A DNA stretch of 37,380 bases from Polaromonas sp. YR568 (GTDB lineage Bacteria > Pseudomonadota > Gammaproteobacteria > Burkholderiales > Burkholderiaceae_C). The position numbers and the translations under genes were made by a program. Numbering within the stretch: the stretch's first letter is position 1; each line of letters opens with the position of its first letter. The notes under the pieces were generated by a model. The model saw only the letters and a program-made list of their open reading frames with translations, did not search any database and was not told the origin of the DNA. The stretch spans positions 1 to 37,380 of the forward strand of contig CAMARI010000006.1 in NCBI GenBank assembly GCA_945860515.1, written 5' to 3'. This document shows, in pieces, positions 1 to 7,281 of the stretch.

Positions 1-1059
1 CCCTATGTTACTTGCCTTGTGCGGATGGGCGCTGACCAGAAACCCTTCAAACAACTGAGCCGCTTGCGACCAGCTGAAATCAAGCGCACGCAATCGGGCT
101 TCGTGGCGCGGTACGGCCAGCGCCTGATAACAAGCCTGCTGCAAGTCAGCATGCAGAACACCGCCATGATGCACGCCATCATCCGTCCCACCAGCCTTGC
201 ACAGCACCTCCAGCGGCCCGTCGACCGGGTAGGCAGCTACCGGTGTGCCAGTCGCCATCGCTTCCAACATCACCAGGCCAAAAGTTTCAGACCGGCTGGG
301 AAACACAAACACATCGGTAGCTGAATACACCTTGGCCAGCTCCTGCCGGGGCAGCACGCCCATCCAGCGCACCTGCGGGTAGCGCTGCTTGAGTGATGCC
401 TCTAGCGGCCCCACGCCGCAAACCACCTTGGTGCCCGGTATGTCAAGATTCAAAAAAGCATCAATGTTTTTTTCATAGGACACACGACCTACAAACAGCG
501 ACACAGGCCGGACCAGCGTGCCCATTGGTGGATACAACCTGGGTTGCGGCTGGTAAGCAAAGAGTTCGGTATCAACACCGTGCGTCCAGCCCCGCAGGTT
601 TTTAAAGCCGCGCTGGGACAGCATGCGCATTACACCGTTGGTGGGCACCATTACCCCCGCTGATGGCTTGTGAAAATACCTGAACAGCGCATAGCCCCAT
701 GACAATGGAATCTTCAGTGCGGCCTGCAAAATTTCAGGGAATTTGGTGTGAAATGCGGTGGTAAACCGGAGCGCTCGTTTGGTGCAGTAGCTGCGCGCAG
801 CCCAGCCCAGCGGCCCCTCAGTGGCAATATGAATCGCCTCGGGTGCAAATGCATCAAGCTTTTCTGTCAGCACCCGTTTGGGTGACACAGCCAGGTCAAT
901 GCCCGCATAGCCGGGGCAGGGCCGGGTTTTGAACAGGCCGGGGTGTATCACTTCAATGTTGTGACCCAACACCTCCAGTTCGCGCACCAGCTCGACCAGC
1001 GTGGTGACAACGCCATTGACCTGCGGTAGCCATGCGTCAGTGATGAGTGCAATTTTCAT
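1..1059 (-). CDS. GT4-family glycosyltransferase (Agt-like), 3' end beyond window
   Basis: A 353-codon reading frame runs from ATG at 1059 off the left edge with no stop, so the ORF track misses it. The N-terminus MKIALITDAWLPQVNGV is the usual start of GT-B fold family 4 enzymes. The C-terminal half carries the sugar-nucleotide E-x7-E motif (SETFGLVMLEAMATGTPVAAY region). GT4 enzymes of this type are about 350-390 residues, so little is missing. A GGAAG ribosome site sits 9 bases before the ATG. It follows the plcP-like gene by 25 bp in the same operon. In bacteria that remodel membranes under phosphate limitation, a GT4 enzyme (Agt) glycosylates the diacylglycerol released by PlcP; the neighbour suggests the same role here. 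That is inference; a mannosyltransferase of other lipids or glycans is possible. Confidence 0.85.
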   Translation of the reverse strand, partial: MKIALITDAWLPQVNGVVTTLVELVRELEVLGHNIEVIHPGLFKTRPCPGYAGIDLAVSPKRVLTEKLDAFAPEAIHIATEGPLGWAARSYCTKRALRFTTAFHTKFPEILQAALKIPLSWGYALFRYFHKPSAGVMVPTNGVMRMLSQRGFKNLRGWTHGVDTELFAYQPQPRLYPPMGTLVRPVSLFVGRVSYEKNIDAFLNLDIPGTKVVCGVGPLEASLKQRYPQVRWMGVLPRQELAKVYSATDVFVFPSRSETFGLVMLEAMATGTPVAAYPVDGPLEVLCKAGGTDDGVHHGGVLHADLQQACYQALAVPRHEARLRALDFSWSQAAQLFEGFLVSAHPHKASNIG

Positions 1060-1084
1060 GTTAACTGACTTCCGTGGAGTGCCA

Positions 1085-1954
1085 TCAAGCGGTAACGGTG
1101 TTGCCCATTTGTGCACGGCCTTGCGCCTCATGCGACGGGGCCCAGTGCAGCAATTCCAGCGTGCCATCAAAGTGTTCAACCAACGCGGTTCGGCTTTCCA
1201 CCCAGTCGCCATCGTTGCAATACAGCACACCGTCTATATCGCGCATCTCGGCGCGGTGGATATGTCCGCACACCACGCCCTGGTGACCGCGCCGGCGCGC
1301 CTCGTTGGCCACCGCCACTTCGAAACTAGTCACGTAGTTAAGTGCGGTTTTGACCCTTTGCTTCAGGTACGCCGACAGTGACCAATACGGCAAGCCCAGG
1401 CGGGTGCGCAAGCTGTTCAGGTAGCGATTCAACTTGAGCGTGAATCCATAGAGATTGTCCCCCACAATGGCCAGCCACTTGGCGCATTGCACCACAGCAT
1501 CAAAGTAGTCGCCGTGAATGACCCACAACTGACGCCCATCTGCAGTGGTGTGTACCGCCTCTTCCATCACCTCGATATCGCCAAAACGCAGGCCGATAAA
1601 TTCACGTGCAAACTCATCATGATTACCCGGAATGAACACCACCCGGCAGCCCTTGCGTGCACGCTTGAGCAGCTTTTGAACCACGTCGTTGTGGGCCTGT
1701 GGCCAATACCATTTGCGACGCAATTGCCAGCCATCAATGATGTCGCCGACCAGGTACAGGTTGTCGCTGGGGTGGGCTTTTAAAAAATCCAGCAGCTCGT
1801 TGGCCTGGCAGCCAGGCGTGCCCAAGTGCAGGTCAGAGATAAAAACCGTGCGATAACGTTTGCGCAGCGAATCATCGTCGTGGTCGTGCGGCTCCTGGGC
1901 ATCTTTATCTTTGGCACTGCCCATGGAACCCAAAGCGTCAAACATCGTACGCAT
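1085..1954 (-). CDS. plcP: PlcP-type metallophosphoesterase (often annotated UDP-2,3-diacylglucosamine diphosphatase)
   Basis: Calcineurin-like metallophosphoesterase of 289 residues. The metal-binding blocks appear in order: DLHLG, GDIIDGW, GNHDEF, HGDYFD and CGHIH. The long shared segments (LRRKWYWPQAHNDVVQKLL, YWSLSAYLK, GDWVES) match the PlcP/LpxH2-like branch rather than classical LpxH, as I remember that family. PlcP hydrolyses phosphatidylcholine or phosphatidylethanolamine to diacylglycerol during phosphate starvation. The ATG at 1954 overlaps the upstream olsB stop as TGATG, implying translational coupling; the track's GTG at 1957 is one codon earlier. Placement between an OlsB-like gene and a GT4 gene, behind putative Pho boxes, favours PlcP over a lipid A enzyme. 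The fold is certain and the substrate is inferred. Confidence 0.88.
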   Translation of the reverse strand: MRTMFDALGSMGSAKDKDAQEPHDHDDDSLRKRYRTVFISDLHLGTPGCQANELLDFLKAHPSDNLYLVGDIIDGWQLRRKWYWPQAHNDVVQKLLKRARKGCRVVFIPGNHDEFAREFIGLRFGDIEVMEEAVHTTADGRQLWVIHGDYFDAVVQCAKWLAIVGDNLYGFTLKLNRYLNSLRTRLGLPYWSLSAYLKQRVKTALNYVTSFEVAVANEARRRGHQGVVCGHIHRAEMRDIDGVLYCNDGDWVESRTALVEHFDGTLELLHWAPSHEAQGRAQMGNTVTA

Positions 1955-2826
1955 CACACAACCACAGGTTTGCGGGAAGGTTGCGCCGTGAAGTGCTTCA
2001 GATAGCGCGGCGGCAGATCGGCAATGCGCATCATCATCGGCAGGTCGGCAGAATTAAAGTCAGGGTCCCAGGCCGGAGCGCCGAGCACCTTGGCACCCAA
2101 GCGCAAGTAGCCGCGAATCAGCGCGGGCGGCTCAATGTTCAGTGAGTCGTCGAGCTTGTCGACCGGCAGCGCCAGGCGCGGCGTAACGTGATAGTCAATC
2201 GGTGCCAAATGCGTCTGCTTGACTTGCCGCCAGATGCTGGCCGCCGCCTGGCCGCTGTTCGCGCCAGGAGTTTGCATCGGGATGCTGGCGCAGCCAATCA
2301 TGGTGTCTAGCTGGTTGCGCGCCATAAATTCAGCCAGCGCACCCCACAACGCCAAGATGACGCCCCCCGAGCGGTGGTCTGCATGCACGCAGCTGCGGCC
2401 CAGCTCAACCATCCGCTCACGCAGGCTGCGCAAGCGCGTCAGGTCAAACTCGGTGTCGCTGTAGGTGCTGCCCGCACGCTTGGCCTGGGTAGGCGTCAAG
2501 ACGCGGTAGGTGCCAATCACATTCCCACTGGCCTCGTCACGCACCAGAAGGTGCTCGCAGTAGTCGTCAAACAAATCAATATCATGGCCGGGCACAGTCA
2601 CGGGTAATGTGGCCCCCATTTCAACTGCAAAAATCTGGTATCTCAGGCGCTGCGCCGCCCGGACCTCGTCTTGATGCCGGGCCCAGCTGACCGAGATTTT
2701 GCCCACGGCAGGCCTTTGAACAACATCGGAAACGACAGTTTGACCGCTTGGACAAAGTGACCCCCGCATAACTTGCGGCATCGCCACGGGGGACAGGGCA
2801 AAGGTGGGGTTGGGCAGTTCTTTCAT
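1954..2826 (-). CDS. olsB: GNAT-fold N-acyltransferase, OlsB-like (ornithine lipid synthesis)
   Basis: A 290-residue protein of the acyl-ACP-dependent GNAT acyltransferase family (Acetyltransf_5, to which OlsB belongs). Visible family features are RYQIFAVEMGA, FDDYCEHLLVRD, GTYRVL and ELGRSCVH. OlsB transfers a 3-hydroxyacyl chain from ACP to ornithine, the first step in phosphorus-free ornithine lipids; the partner O-acyltransferase OlsA is not in the window. About 55 residues precede the core and look poorly conserved. The start is supported by AAGGAG six bases upstream. It is the first gene of the olsB-plcP-GT run and its stop overlaps the plcP start. A terminator hairpin and a Pho-box array lie upstream, so it may be phosphate regulated, provided transcripts read through the hairpin. 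Confidence 0.8.
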   Translation of the reverse strand: MKELPNPTFALSPVAMPQVMRGSLCPSGQTVVSDVVQRPAVGKISVSWARHQDEVRAAQRLRYQIFAVEMGATLPVTVPGHDIDLFDDYCEHLLVRDEASGNVIGTYRVLTPTQAKRAGSTYSDTEFDLTRLRSLRERMVELGRSCVHADHRSGGVILALWGALAEFMARNQLDTMIGCASIPMQTPGANSGQAAASIWRQVKQTHLAPIDYHVTPRLALPVDKLDDSLNIEPPALIRGYLRLGAKVLGAPAWDPDFNSADLPMMMRIADLPPRYLKHFTAQPSRKPVVV

Positions 2827-2875
2827 CGCGGGCTCCTTGGGTTTATCGCTGTCGGTTCAATGTTCAAAATTTGCC

Positions 2876-2900
2876 GTAAAAAAGCCCCGAGGTCGGGGCT
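2876..2900 (-). terminator. Rho-independent terminator between the Pho-box promoter region and olsB
   Basis: Read on the minus strand, AGCCCCGA and TCGGGGCT form an 8-bp perfect GC-rich stem, followed at once by TTTTTT. It lies just after the possible small ORF at 2913-3095 and about 50 bp before the olsB start. It could end a short transcript or act as an attenuator for olsB-plcP-GT. Confidence 0.8.
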
Positions 2901-2912
2901 GCTGGTGGGAGG

Positions 2913-3095
2913 TCATTTGCCAACGCTCGGGAGCATGGGGCGAATGCTTTGAAGTCCCTCCAGCCAGGGTCGCGCTCCCGGCTGGAAGCGCAAGCCACCC
3001 GGGCTGCTGGCCAATGCCATGGCGGTGCAGCGCAAAATGCGCAGGCACTGCTGGTTGAAATTCAGACTTGGTATGGCTTGTTCGACTTTTTGCAT
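2913..3095 (-). CDS. Possible 60-residue small protein behind the Pho-box array
   Basis: The reading frame starts about 35 bp downstream of the PhoB half-sites and stops just before the intrinsic terminator, which is the layout of a self-contained small gene. Codon third positions are mostly G or C, as in real genes here, especially in the second half. The protein is mildly basic, with no signal peptide or membrane segment; the C-terminal half contains GGLRFQPGARPWLEG. There is no clear Shine-Dalgarno site: only AGG next to the ATG, so the transcript might be nearly leaderless. I do not recognise the family. An overlapping frame (2857-3048) runs through the terminator and is less credible. 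The alternative is a noncoding leader or small RNA. Confidence 0.4.
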   Translation of the reverse strand: MQKVEQAIPSLNFNQQCLRILRCTAMALASSPGGLRFQPGARPWLEGLQSIRPMLPSVGK

Positions 3096-3113
3096 GCCTG
3101 TATTTTGAAAGTA

Positions 3114-3157
3114 CGGGGTGACGTGCTTGTGTCAGTTAAGTGGCAGTTACGTGACAG
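3114..3157 (-). promoter_or_regulatory. PhoB box array: three good and one degenerate half-site at 11-bp spacing
   Basis: On the minus strand CTGTCAC, CTGCCAC and CTGACAC occur at an exact 11-bp period (3157-3151, 3146-3140, 3135-3129) with AT-rich linkers GTAA and TTAA. A weaker ACGTCAC follows at 3124-3118. The known PhoB consensus is two CTGTCAT-like 7-mers separated by 4 AT-rich bases, so the match in sequence, spacing and linker is strong. A poor -10-like element (CAAAAT) follows about 10 bp after the fourth unit. The array points toward the small ORF and olsB-plcP-GT; the divergent DCC-Coq7 gene begins about 95 bp to the other side. Confidence 0.75.
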
Positions 3158-3252
3158 GACAGGGTCGCGATGCACTCGGCTTGCCCGCATGGATTTGCCG
3201 TGAATGCGCTGCGTCCCCTGCAAGCCAGCCGCCGCTCTGGCAACATCCTCGC

Positions 3253-4179
3253 ATGCCTAAATTGACCCAAGACAGCTGCCCCACCCTGACCGCCAATCTG
3301 ACAGTCTTGTACGACGGCGCCTGCCCCCTGTGCCGCCGCGAAATCGCTGTTTACCAAGACCTTCAGCCGGTCGATGCTGGCCAGACACTGACGTTTTCAG
3401 ACATCAGCCGGGCTGACTCAGCACTGCCACTTGGCGGCGTGCGCAGCGACTATCTGGCGCGCTTTCATGTGCAGCTGGGTGATGGTCAGGTGCTCAGTGG
3501 CGCGGCGGCTTTTGTGGCGCTGTGGGCTACGCTGCCAGGCTGGCGCTACCTGGCGTTTGCGGCCCGCCTGCCTGGCGCCACCCCTCTTCTGGAGGTGGTG
3601 TATCGCGCGTTTTTGCGTATCAGGCCGCAAATGCAGGGCATCGCCAAGGCTTTTGAAGCGCCTCGCGTTTCAAAAGCGCTGGCAGGCGACTTGCGGTCAG
3701 ACCAGGCCGGAGAAACCGGTGCGGTTTGGATCTACCGTGGCCTGCTGGCTGTCTCAGGCAACGCAGGGGTGCGCGAATTTGCCCAGCGCCATTTGAAAAC
3801 CGAGCAAGTCCACCTGGACAACATCAACGCCGTTTTGCCGTGGCCCCAGCGCAGCCGCCTGCTGCCCGGCTGGCGCGTGGCTGGCTTTGCCACCGGTGCC
3901 CTGCCCGCCCTGTTTGGCCCCCGCGCCGTGTATGCCACCATTGCAGCGGTTGAAACCTTTGTTGACCAGCACTACCAGCACCAGATCGACAAGCTGCAAA
4001 ATCAGCCGGAGCACGCCGAACTGCTCAAACTGCTGCGGGAATGCCAGCAAGACGAATGCGAACACCGCGACGAAGCCTTGGCGCTGCAAGCCCAGCCGCC
4101 CGGCAGGCTGCTGCGCGCCTGGTGCAAGCTGGTCGGAAGCGGGTCCAGTGCGGCAGTGGCGCTGGCGCGGCGTATCTAG
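3253..4179 (+). CDS. DCC (DUF393) thiol-oxidoreductase-like domain fused to a Coq7 di-iron hydroxylase domain
   Basis: A 308-residue protein with two domains. Residues about 16-130 are a DCC/DUF393 domain with the signature YDGACPLC (C24, C27), a thioredoxin-like family. Residues about 145-275 match Coq7 demethoxyubiquinone hydroxylase. The di-iron ligands are all visible: E154 in GETGAVWIYRG, the first ExxH at E184-H187 (TEQVH), E234 in AAVETFVDQHY, and the second ExxH at E268-H271 (DECEH). The Coq7 motif WRVAGFATGA is also present. Coq7 hydroxylates demethoxyubiquinone at the inner membrane, the penultimate step of ubiquinone synthesis. I chose ATG 3253 over the track's 3118 because the extra 45 codons overlap the Pho boxes and precede any domain; the ribosome site is weak. 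Both domains are clear; the reason for joining them is unknown. Confidence 0.82.
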   Translation: MPKLTQDSCPTLTANLTVLYDGACPLCRREIAVYQDLQPVDAGQTLTFSDISRADSALPLGGVRSDYLARFHVQLGDGQVLSGAAAFVALWATLPGWRYLAFAARLPGATPLLEVVYRAFLRIRPQMQGIAKAFEAPRVSKALAGDLRSDQAGETGAVWIYRGLLAVSGNAGVREFAQRHLKTEQVHLDNINAVLPWPQRSRLLPGWRVAGFATGALPALFGPRAVYATIAAVETFVDQHYQHQIDKLQNQPEHAELLKLLRECQQDECEHRDEALALQAQPPGRLLRAWCKLVGSGSSAAVALARRI

Positions 4180-4189
4180 TCTTTCGGAA

Positions 4190-4245
4190 TGCTATTTCTT
4201 TAATAGCTGGTTACCTCGGTATTTATTGGCCTAAAGCCACTTTTT
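4190..4245 (+). repeat. Dispersed repeat, copy A
   Basis: Begins TGCTATTTCTTTAATAGCTG and ends with ATTGGCCTAAAGCC plus a T-run, starting 11 bp after the DCC-Coq7 stop. TGGC/GCCA followed by TTTTT could act as a weak terminator. It is a member of the family described under Findings. Confidence 0.65.
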
Positions 4246-4340
4246 GCACCTGGAAATGGCAGTTTTTGACCTTTAAAAGCTGTCGCAAGACGGTATTTGC
4301 CCCGCTGGAAGCCCTGTGAAGCTATTTTTGACTTGTTTTC

Positions 4341-4402
4341 AGGCATCTTTTAGACCTCCGGACCTATGAAAACTTGGGTGAAAAGCTTCTGAATTCATAG
4401 CA
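4341..4402 (-). repeat. Dispersed repeat, copy A2 (degenerate)
   Basis: Read on the minus strand it begins TGCTATGAATTCAGAAGCTT, continues CACCCAAGTTTTCATAGG and ends GGTCTAAAAG. It aligns over its full length with copy B at 8435-8493 (ATTCAGGAGCTGCTTGCCC). Confidence 0.55.
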
Positions 4403-4570
4403 GCTTGAAGTTCATTGGAGTCTGACTCCGATTGTTAAATGCCCTCCACAAACCCGGGATGATTCACCGATCCTAGGCATCGAAAACTTCCTGCAAATCT
4501 AGTTTTCTGGCGCCCCGTGCATTGATCATGGAACGCAATCTTGCTATCTCACCCAGGGACATCCGGATGA

Positions 4571-4939
4571 TTGGCGTTAAAAACACTCAAGTCAAGTTTC
4601 GACTTCATCCTCTCAACCATCCCGCAAAAGCATGACATCAACCCCTTTATTCTTTTGCTAAAACGTGACTGCACGATTGTGCTGTGCGGCGCCCTGGAGG
4701 CCATGGCATCTGTGAACAACATGGAACTGGCCGCTCACCGCAAGCGTGTGACGGGCTCGCTCATTGGAAGCATTGCCGACACGCAGGAAATTTTGGACTT
4801 TTGTGCAAAGCACGCGATCGGCCCAGATGTGGAGCTCATCAAAATTGACGATATCAACAGTGCCTGCGACAAAATCGAAAGCGGCAACGTACGATTTCGG
4901 TATGTCATTGATATGTCCTCGATCAACAAGGATTCATAA
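4571..4939 (+). pseudogene. C-terminal remnant of a zinc-dependent alcohol dehydrogenase (YahK/cinnamyl-alcohol type MDR)
   Basis: The 122 residues correspond to roughly the last third of a 350-residue medium-chain zinc alcohol dehydrogenase. Family landmarks in order are FDFILSTIPQKHDINPFI, LLKRD, VTGSLIGSIADTQEILDFC and VRFRYVIDM. The N-terminal zinc sites and most of the Rossmann fold are absent. The only start is a TTG with no ribosome site, directly after an in-frame TGA, and PDD-like codons just upstream in another frame suggest a frameshift at the junction. Substitutions at usually conserved positions also suggest relaxed selection. I call it a truncated pseudogene; expression as a separate protein is unlikely. 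Confidence 0.8.
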
Positions 4940-5019
4940 CATTGGCATTTTTGCCGACCCGCGGTGTGACAGGCAAGAACTAGGGCGGATTGAAGCTGCT
5001 GAGTGCGAACTCGCTCGGC

Positions 5020-5925
5020 TCATGCTTTATCTCCCGTCATCCGCGCCAGCACTTCGGCTGTGGCGGCAGTGTCTGCCTGGCCAAAACCCAAGGCCATCGC
5101 AGCCGTGTAAATGGAGTGGCAGGTGTCCAGCAGCGGGGTGGGGCAATGCACCGAGCGCGCCATCTCGCTGATGATCTGCATGTCTTTTTGCCACAGCGCG
5201 ATCTTCATGCTGGCTGGCTCATAGTTGCGCTCAATCATCATCGGCACGCGCAGCCGCATCGCGCCCGTGCCGATGTAGGGGCTGTGGCCCATCTGCGCCA
5301 GCGCCACAGCCGGATCAAGATCCATACGGCGGCACAAAGTCACCATCTCGGCATAAGCCACGTTGTAAATGGCCACGAGGTGGTTGGCAGCAAGTTTGAG
5401 CTTGGTGCCCGCACCCAGGGCGCCTACGCGTGGCGCTTGCAGCGTGAACGCTTGCGCCAGCGCCGCTGCCTCGCGGCAAGCAGCTAGCGAGCCGCTCAAG
5501 TAAATGATCCAGTTTTGCTGCGGTGCGGGCACGGCCGTACCACTGATAGGCGCATCGACCATCTGCCGCCCCTGTTTGCGCAACGCGGCTGCCGCTGCGA
5601 GCTTGTCGGCCAACGGCAAGGTACTGGTCTCGATCACGGTCTGCCCTGCCTTGGGGCGACCCGCCTGCTGAAGCTCAGCCACCACAGCGTTTAGCGCTGC
5701 GGTGCTGGGCAAAGAGCAGATCAGCGCATCGGCCTGCTGGGCCACCTCCGTGCCAGAGGCTAGAACCCGCCCCCCACTGCGGCGCAGGCGCGCGCGAGCC
5801 GCAGGCATTGGGTCATAACCCACCACCTCATGCCCCGCTTGCAGCAGGGCGCGAGCGATGATGCTGCCCATGATGCCCAAGCCGATGATGCCGACGCGTT
5901 TGGTGTGTTGTTTCCTAAGAAGGCT
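5020..5925 (-). CDS. 3-hydroxyisobutyrate dehydrogenase-like NAD(P)-dependent oxidoreductase, start codon unclear
   Basis: Beta-hydroxyacid dehydrogenase family (MmsB/GarR type). It has an N-terminal Rossmann fold, the conserved segment around DAPISG, and the catalytic-lysine segment GAGTKLKLAANHLV; the C-terminal helical domain is complete. The track's start at 5880 is a TTG in the middle of the GxGxxG motif and cannot be right. In the same frame the protein continues upstream as KRVGIIGLGIMG, exactly what the family needs, up to a TAA at 5932-5934. No ATG, GTG or TTG lies between that stop and the motif. An AGGA site followed 8 bases later by ACC AAA CGC looks like a lost ATG. My upstream limit is therefore approximate. 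It is either a non-standard start or a recently inactivated gene. Substrate unknown. Confidence 0.7.
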   Translation of the reverse strand, partial: SLLRKQHTKRVGIIGLGIMGSIIARALLQAGHEVVGYDPMPAARARLRRSGGRVLASGTEVAQQADALICSLPSTAALNAVVAELQQAGRPKAGQTVIETSTLPLADKLAAAAALRKQGRQMVDAPISGTAVPAPQQNWIIYLSGSLAACREAAALAQAFTLQAPRVGALGAGTKLKLAANHLVAIYNVAYAEMVTLCRRMDLDPAVALAQMGHSPYIGTGAMRLRVPMMIERNYEPASMKIALWQKDMQIISEMARSVHCPTPLLDTCHSIYTAAMALGFGQADTAATAEVLARMTGDKA

Positions 5926-6093
5926 GACCGTTTACATGAAACCGCCAAGAACTTGAAATCTGATTTATACCCCAGCCACACCAAGGCTAAGCTCAATGCG
6001 GCACCTTTAGCAGGGGCCTGAAGCCGCAGCGACTGAGTTGCAGGTAGGCTTCACGCGATCCGCTCGTCAGCCACGCGCACTGCCCACTGCAAT

Positions 6094-7281
6094 TTACCTG
6101 TGCCGCAACGCCAGCAGGGCCGCAAACGCAGCCAAGCCCAAGGCAATTGAAAACCACAGCGCGGATGCGCCAAAGCGCTCTATCGCCAAGCCAAAAACAT
6201 AGGGTGCCAGCGCCTGGGCAAAGCGTGCGGGCATCATCAGCTTGCCTTGCCGGGCGCCATAGCCGCCGGGGCCGAAAAACAGCAGAGGCAGCGTGCCATT
6301 GGCAATCGTCATCACGCCGTTGCCGGCGCCATGCAAGACGGTAAAAACAACACCTGCTGGCACGCCCAGGGCCAAAAACAAAAGCGCGCCGATGGCGTGG
6401 GCGGTGGATGCGATGCGGGCAGACACCAGGGCGCTGATGTTGCGCAGCAGGCTGTATTCAAGCAGCCGGCCTGCCACCTGCGCTGGGCCAACCAGTGATG
6501 CAAAGGCAATCGCGCTGGCCAGACCCACACCGTTGGCCTGCAGCAGCTCGGGCAGATGCGCTGCCATGGCGGTGCTGGTGAACCAGGTCGCACCAAAAAC
6601 AAAGGCCAGCAGCCATGATGTGGACGGCGGCATAGCCTGGGCCGGTAGCTGACTAGCCACTGCCGTGCTGGCAGGCACTGCGGCATCGACTTTTTGCACT
6701 TTGTTTGCAGACGGCAACAACAGGTTCAAGGGCAAGGCTATCAGCAGATGAATCGCCGCCCATGCCAGGCAGGCACCGCGCCAACCGAACTCCAGGTTAA
6801 GCCAAGTGGTCAGTGGCCAGCCGATGGTGCTGGCAAAGCCGGCAATCAGCGTGATGCCGGTAATGGCCGAGCGTGCCGTGGCGCCATACATCCTGACCAA
6901 GGCTGAAAATGCGCCCTCATAAAAGCCTGCGGACATCGCCACGCCTATCAGCATCCAAGCGGCAAACAGACCAACCGGCCCCTGCACTGCCGACAAAGCC
7001 GCCAGCCCGGCTGCAAAAACAAGGCTATTGCAAGACAACACTAGGCGCCCGCCGTAGTGGTCTACAAACCGTCCTGCGATCGGCCCCAATGCAGCCGACA
7101 CCAGCAAAGCCACCGAAAAAGCCAAAAACACGGTCGAAGCGGCAAGGCCCAGACTTTGAGCCATGTCCTTGGCCAAAATAGCCACGATGTAATACGTCGA
7201 AGCGTAGGCAATGGTGACGGCCGAGCCCAATTTGGCGACCGTCACGACCCGTTCATTGGGTGCCATTTGCAGCAGCCGCAT
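6094..7281 (-). CDS. MFS transporter translationally coupled to arsH
   Basis: A 395-residue major facilitator with about 12 hydrophobic segments. The loop after helix 2 has the form GPIAGRFVDHYGGRLVL, the family's charged G-x3-D/G-R motif. A soluble stretch near residue 200 (NKVQKVDAAVP) is the central loop between the two halves. The ATG overlaps the arsH stop as TGATG, so the two are co-translated. It does not resemble ArsJ, ArsB, Acr3 or ArsP as I remember them. By position it probably exports an arsenical or a related compound, perhaps an organoarsenical handled by ArsH; this is inference. The downstream oxidoreductase at 5020-5925 is about 170 bp away and may not belong to the unit. Confidence 0.85.
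   Translation of the reverse strand: MRLLQMAPNERVVTVAKLGSAVTIAYASTYYIVAILAKDMAQSLGLAASTVFLAFSVALLVSAALGPIAGRFVDHYGGRLVLSCNSLVFAAGLAALSAVQGPVGLFAAWMLIGVAMSAGFYEGAFSALVRMYGATARSAITGITLIAGFASTIGWPLTTWLNLEFGWRGACLAWAAIHLLIALPLNLLLPSANKVQKVDAAVPASTAVASQLPAQAMPPSTSWLLAFVFGATWFTSTAMAAHLPELLQANGVGLASAIAFASLVGPAQVAGRLLEYSLLRNISALVSARIASTAHAIGALLFLALGVPAGVVFTVLHGAGNGVMTIANGTLPLLFFGPGGYGARQGKLMMPARFAQALAPYVFGLAIERFGASALWFSIALGLAAFAALLALRHR

Larger units (their letters stand above)
4180..4570. other. Intergenic region with repeat copies and degenerate DNA
   Basis: 391 bases without a convincing gene. It holds two opposed copies of the dispersed repeat (4190-4245 plus, 4341-4402 minus). Beyond 4430 there is a short minus-strand frame from ATG at about 4567 to a TAG (MSLGEIARLRSMINARG...), 29 codons, which I cannot identify; it may be a gene remnant. 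The region runs straight into the alcohol dehydrogenase remnant and looks like decayed sequence. Confidence 0.5.

Noticed and set aside
3118-3252. N-terminal extension of the DCC-Coq7 protein
   Set aside because: It overlaps the Pho boxes and precedes any conserved domain; ATG 3253 begins close to the DCC motif.
4990-5487. 165-codon plus-strand ORF
   Set aside because: Antisense to the 3-hydroxyisobutyrate-dehydrogenase-like gene, with no domain.
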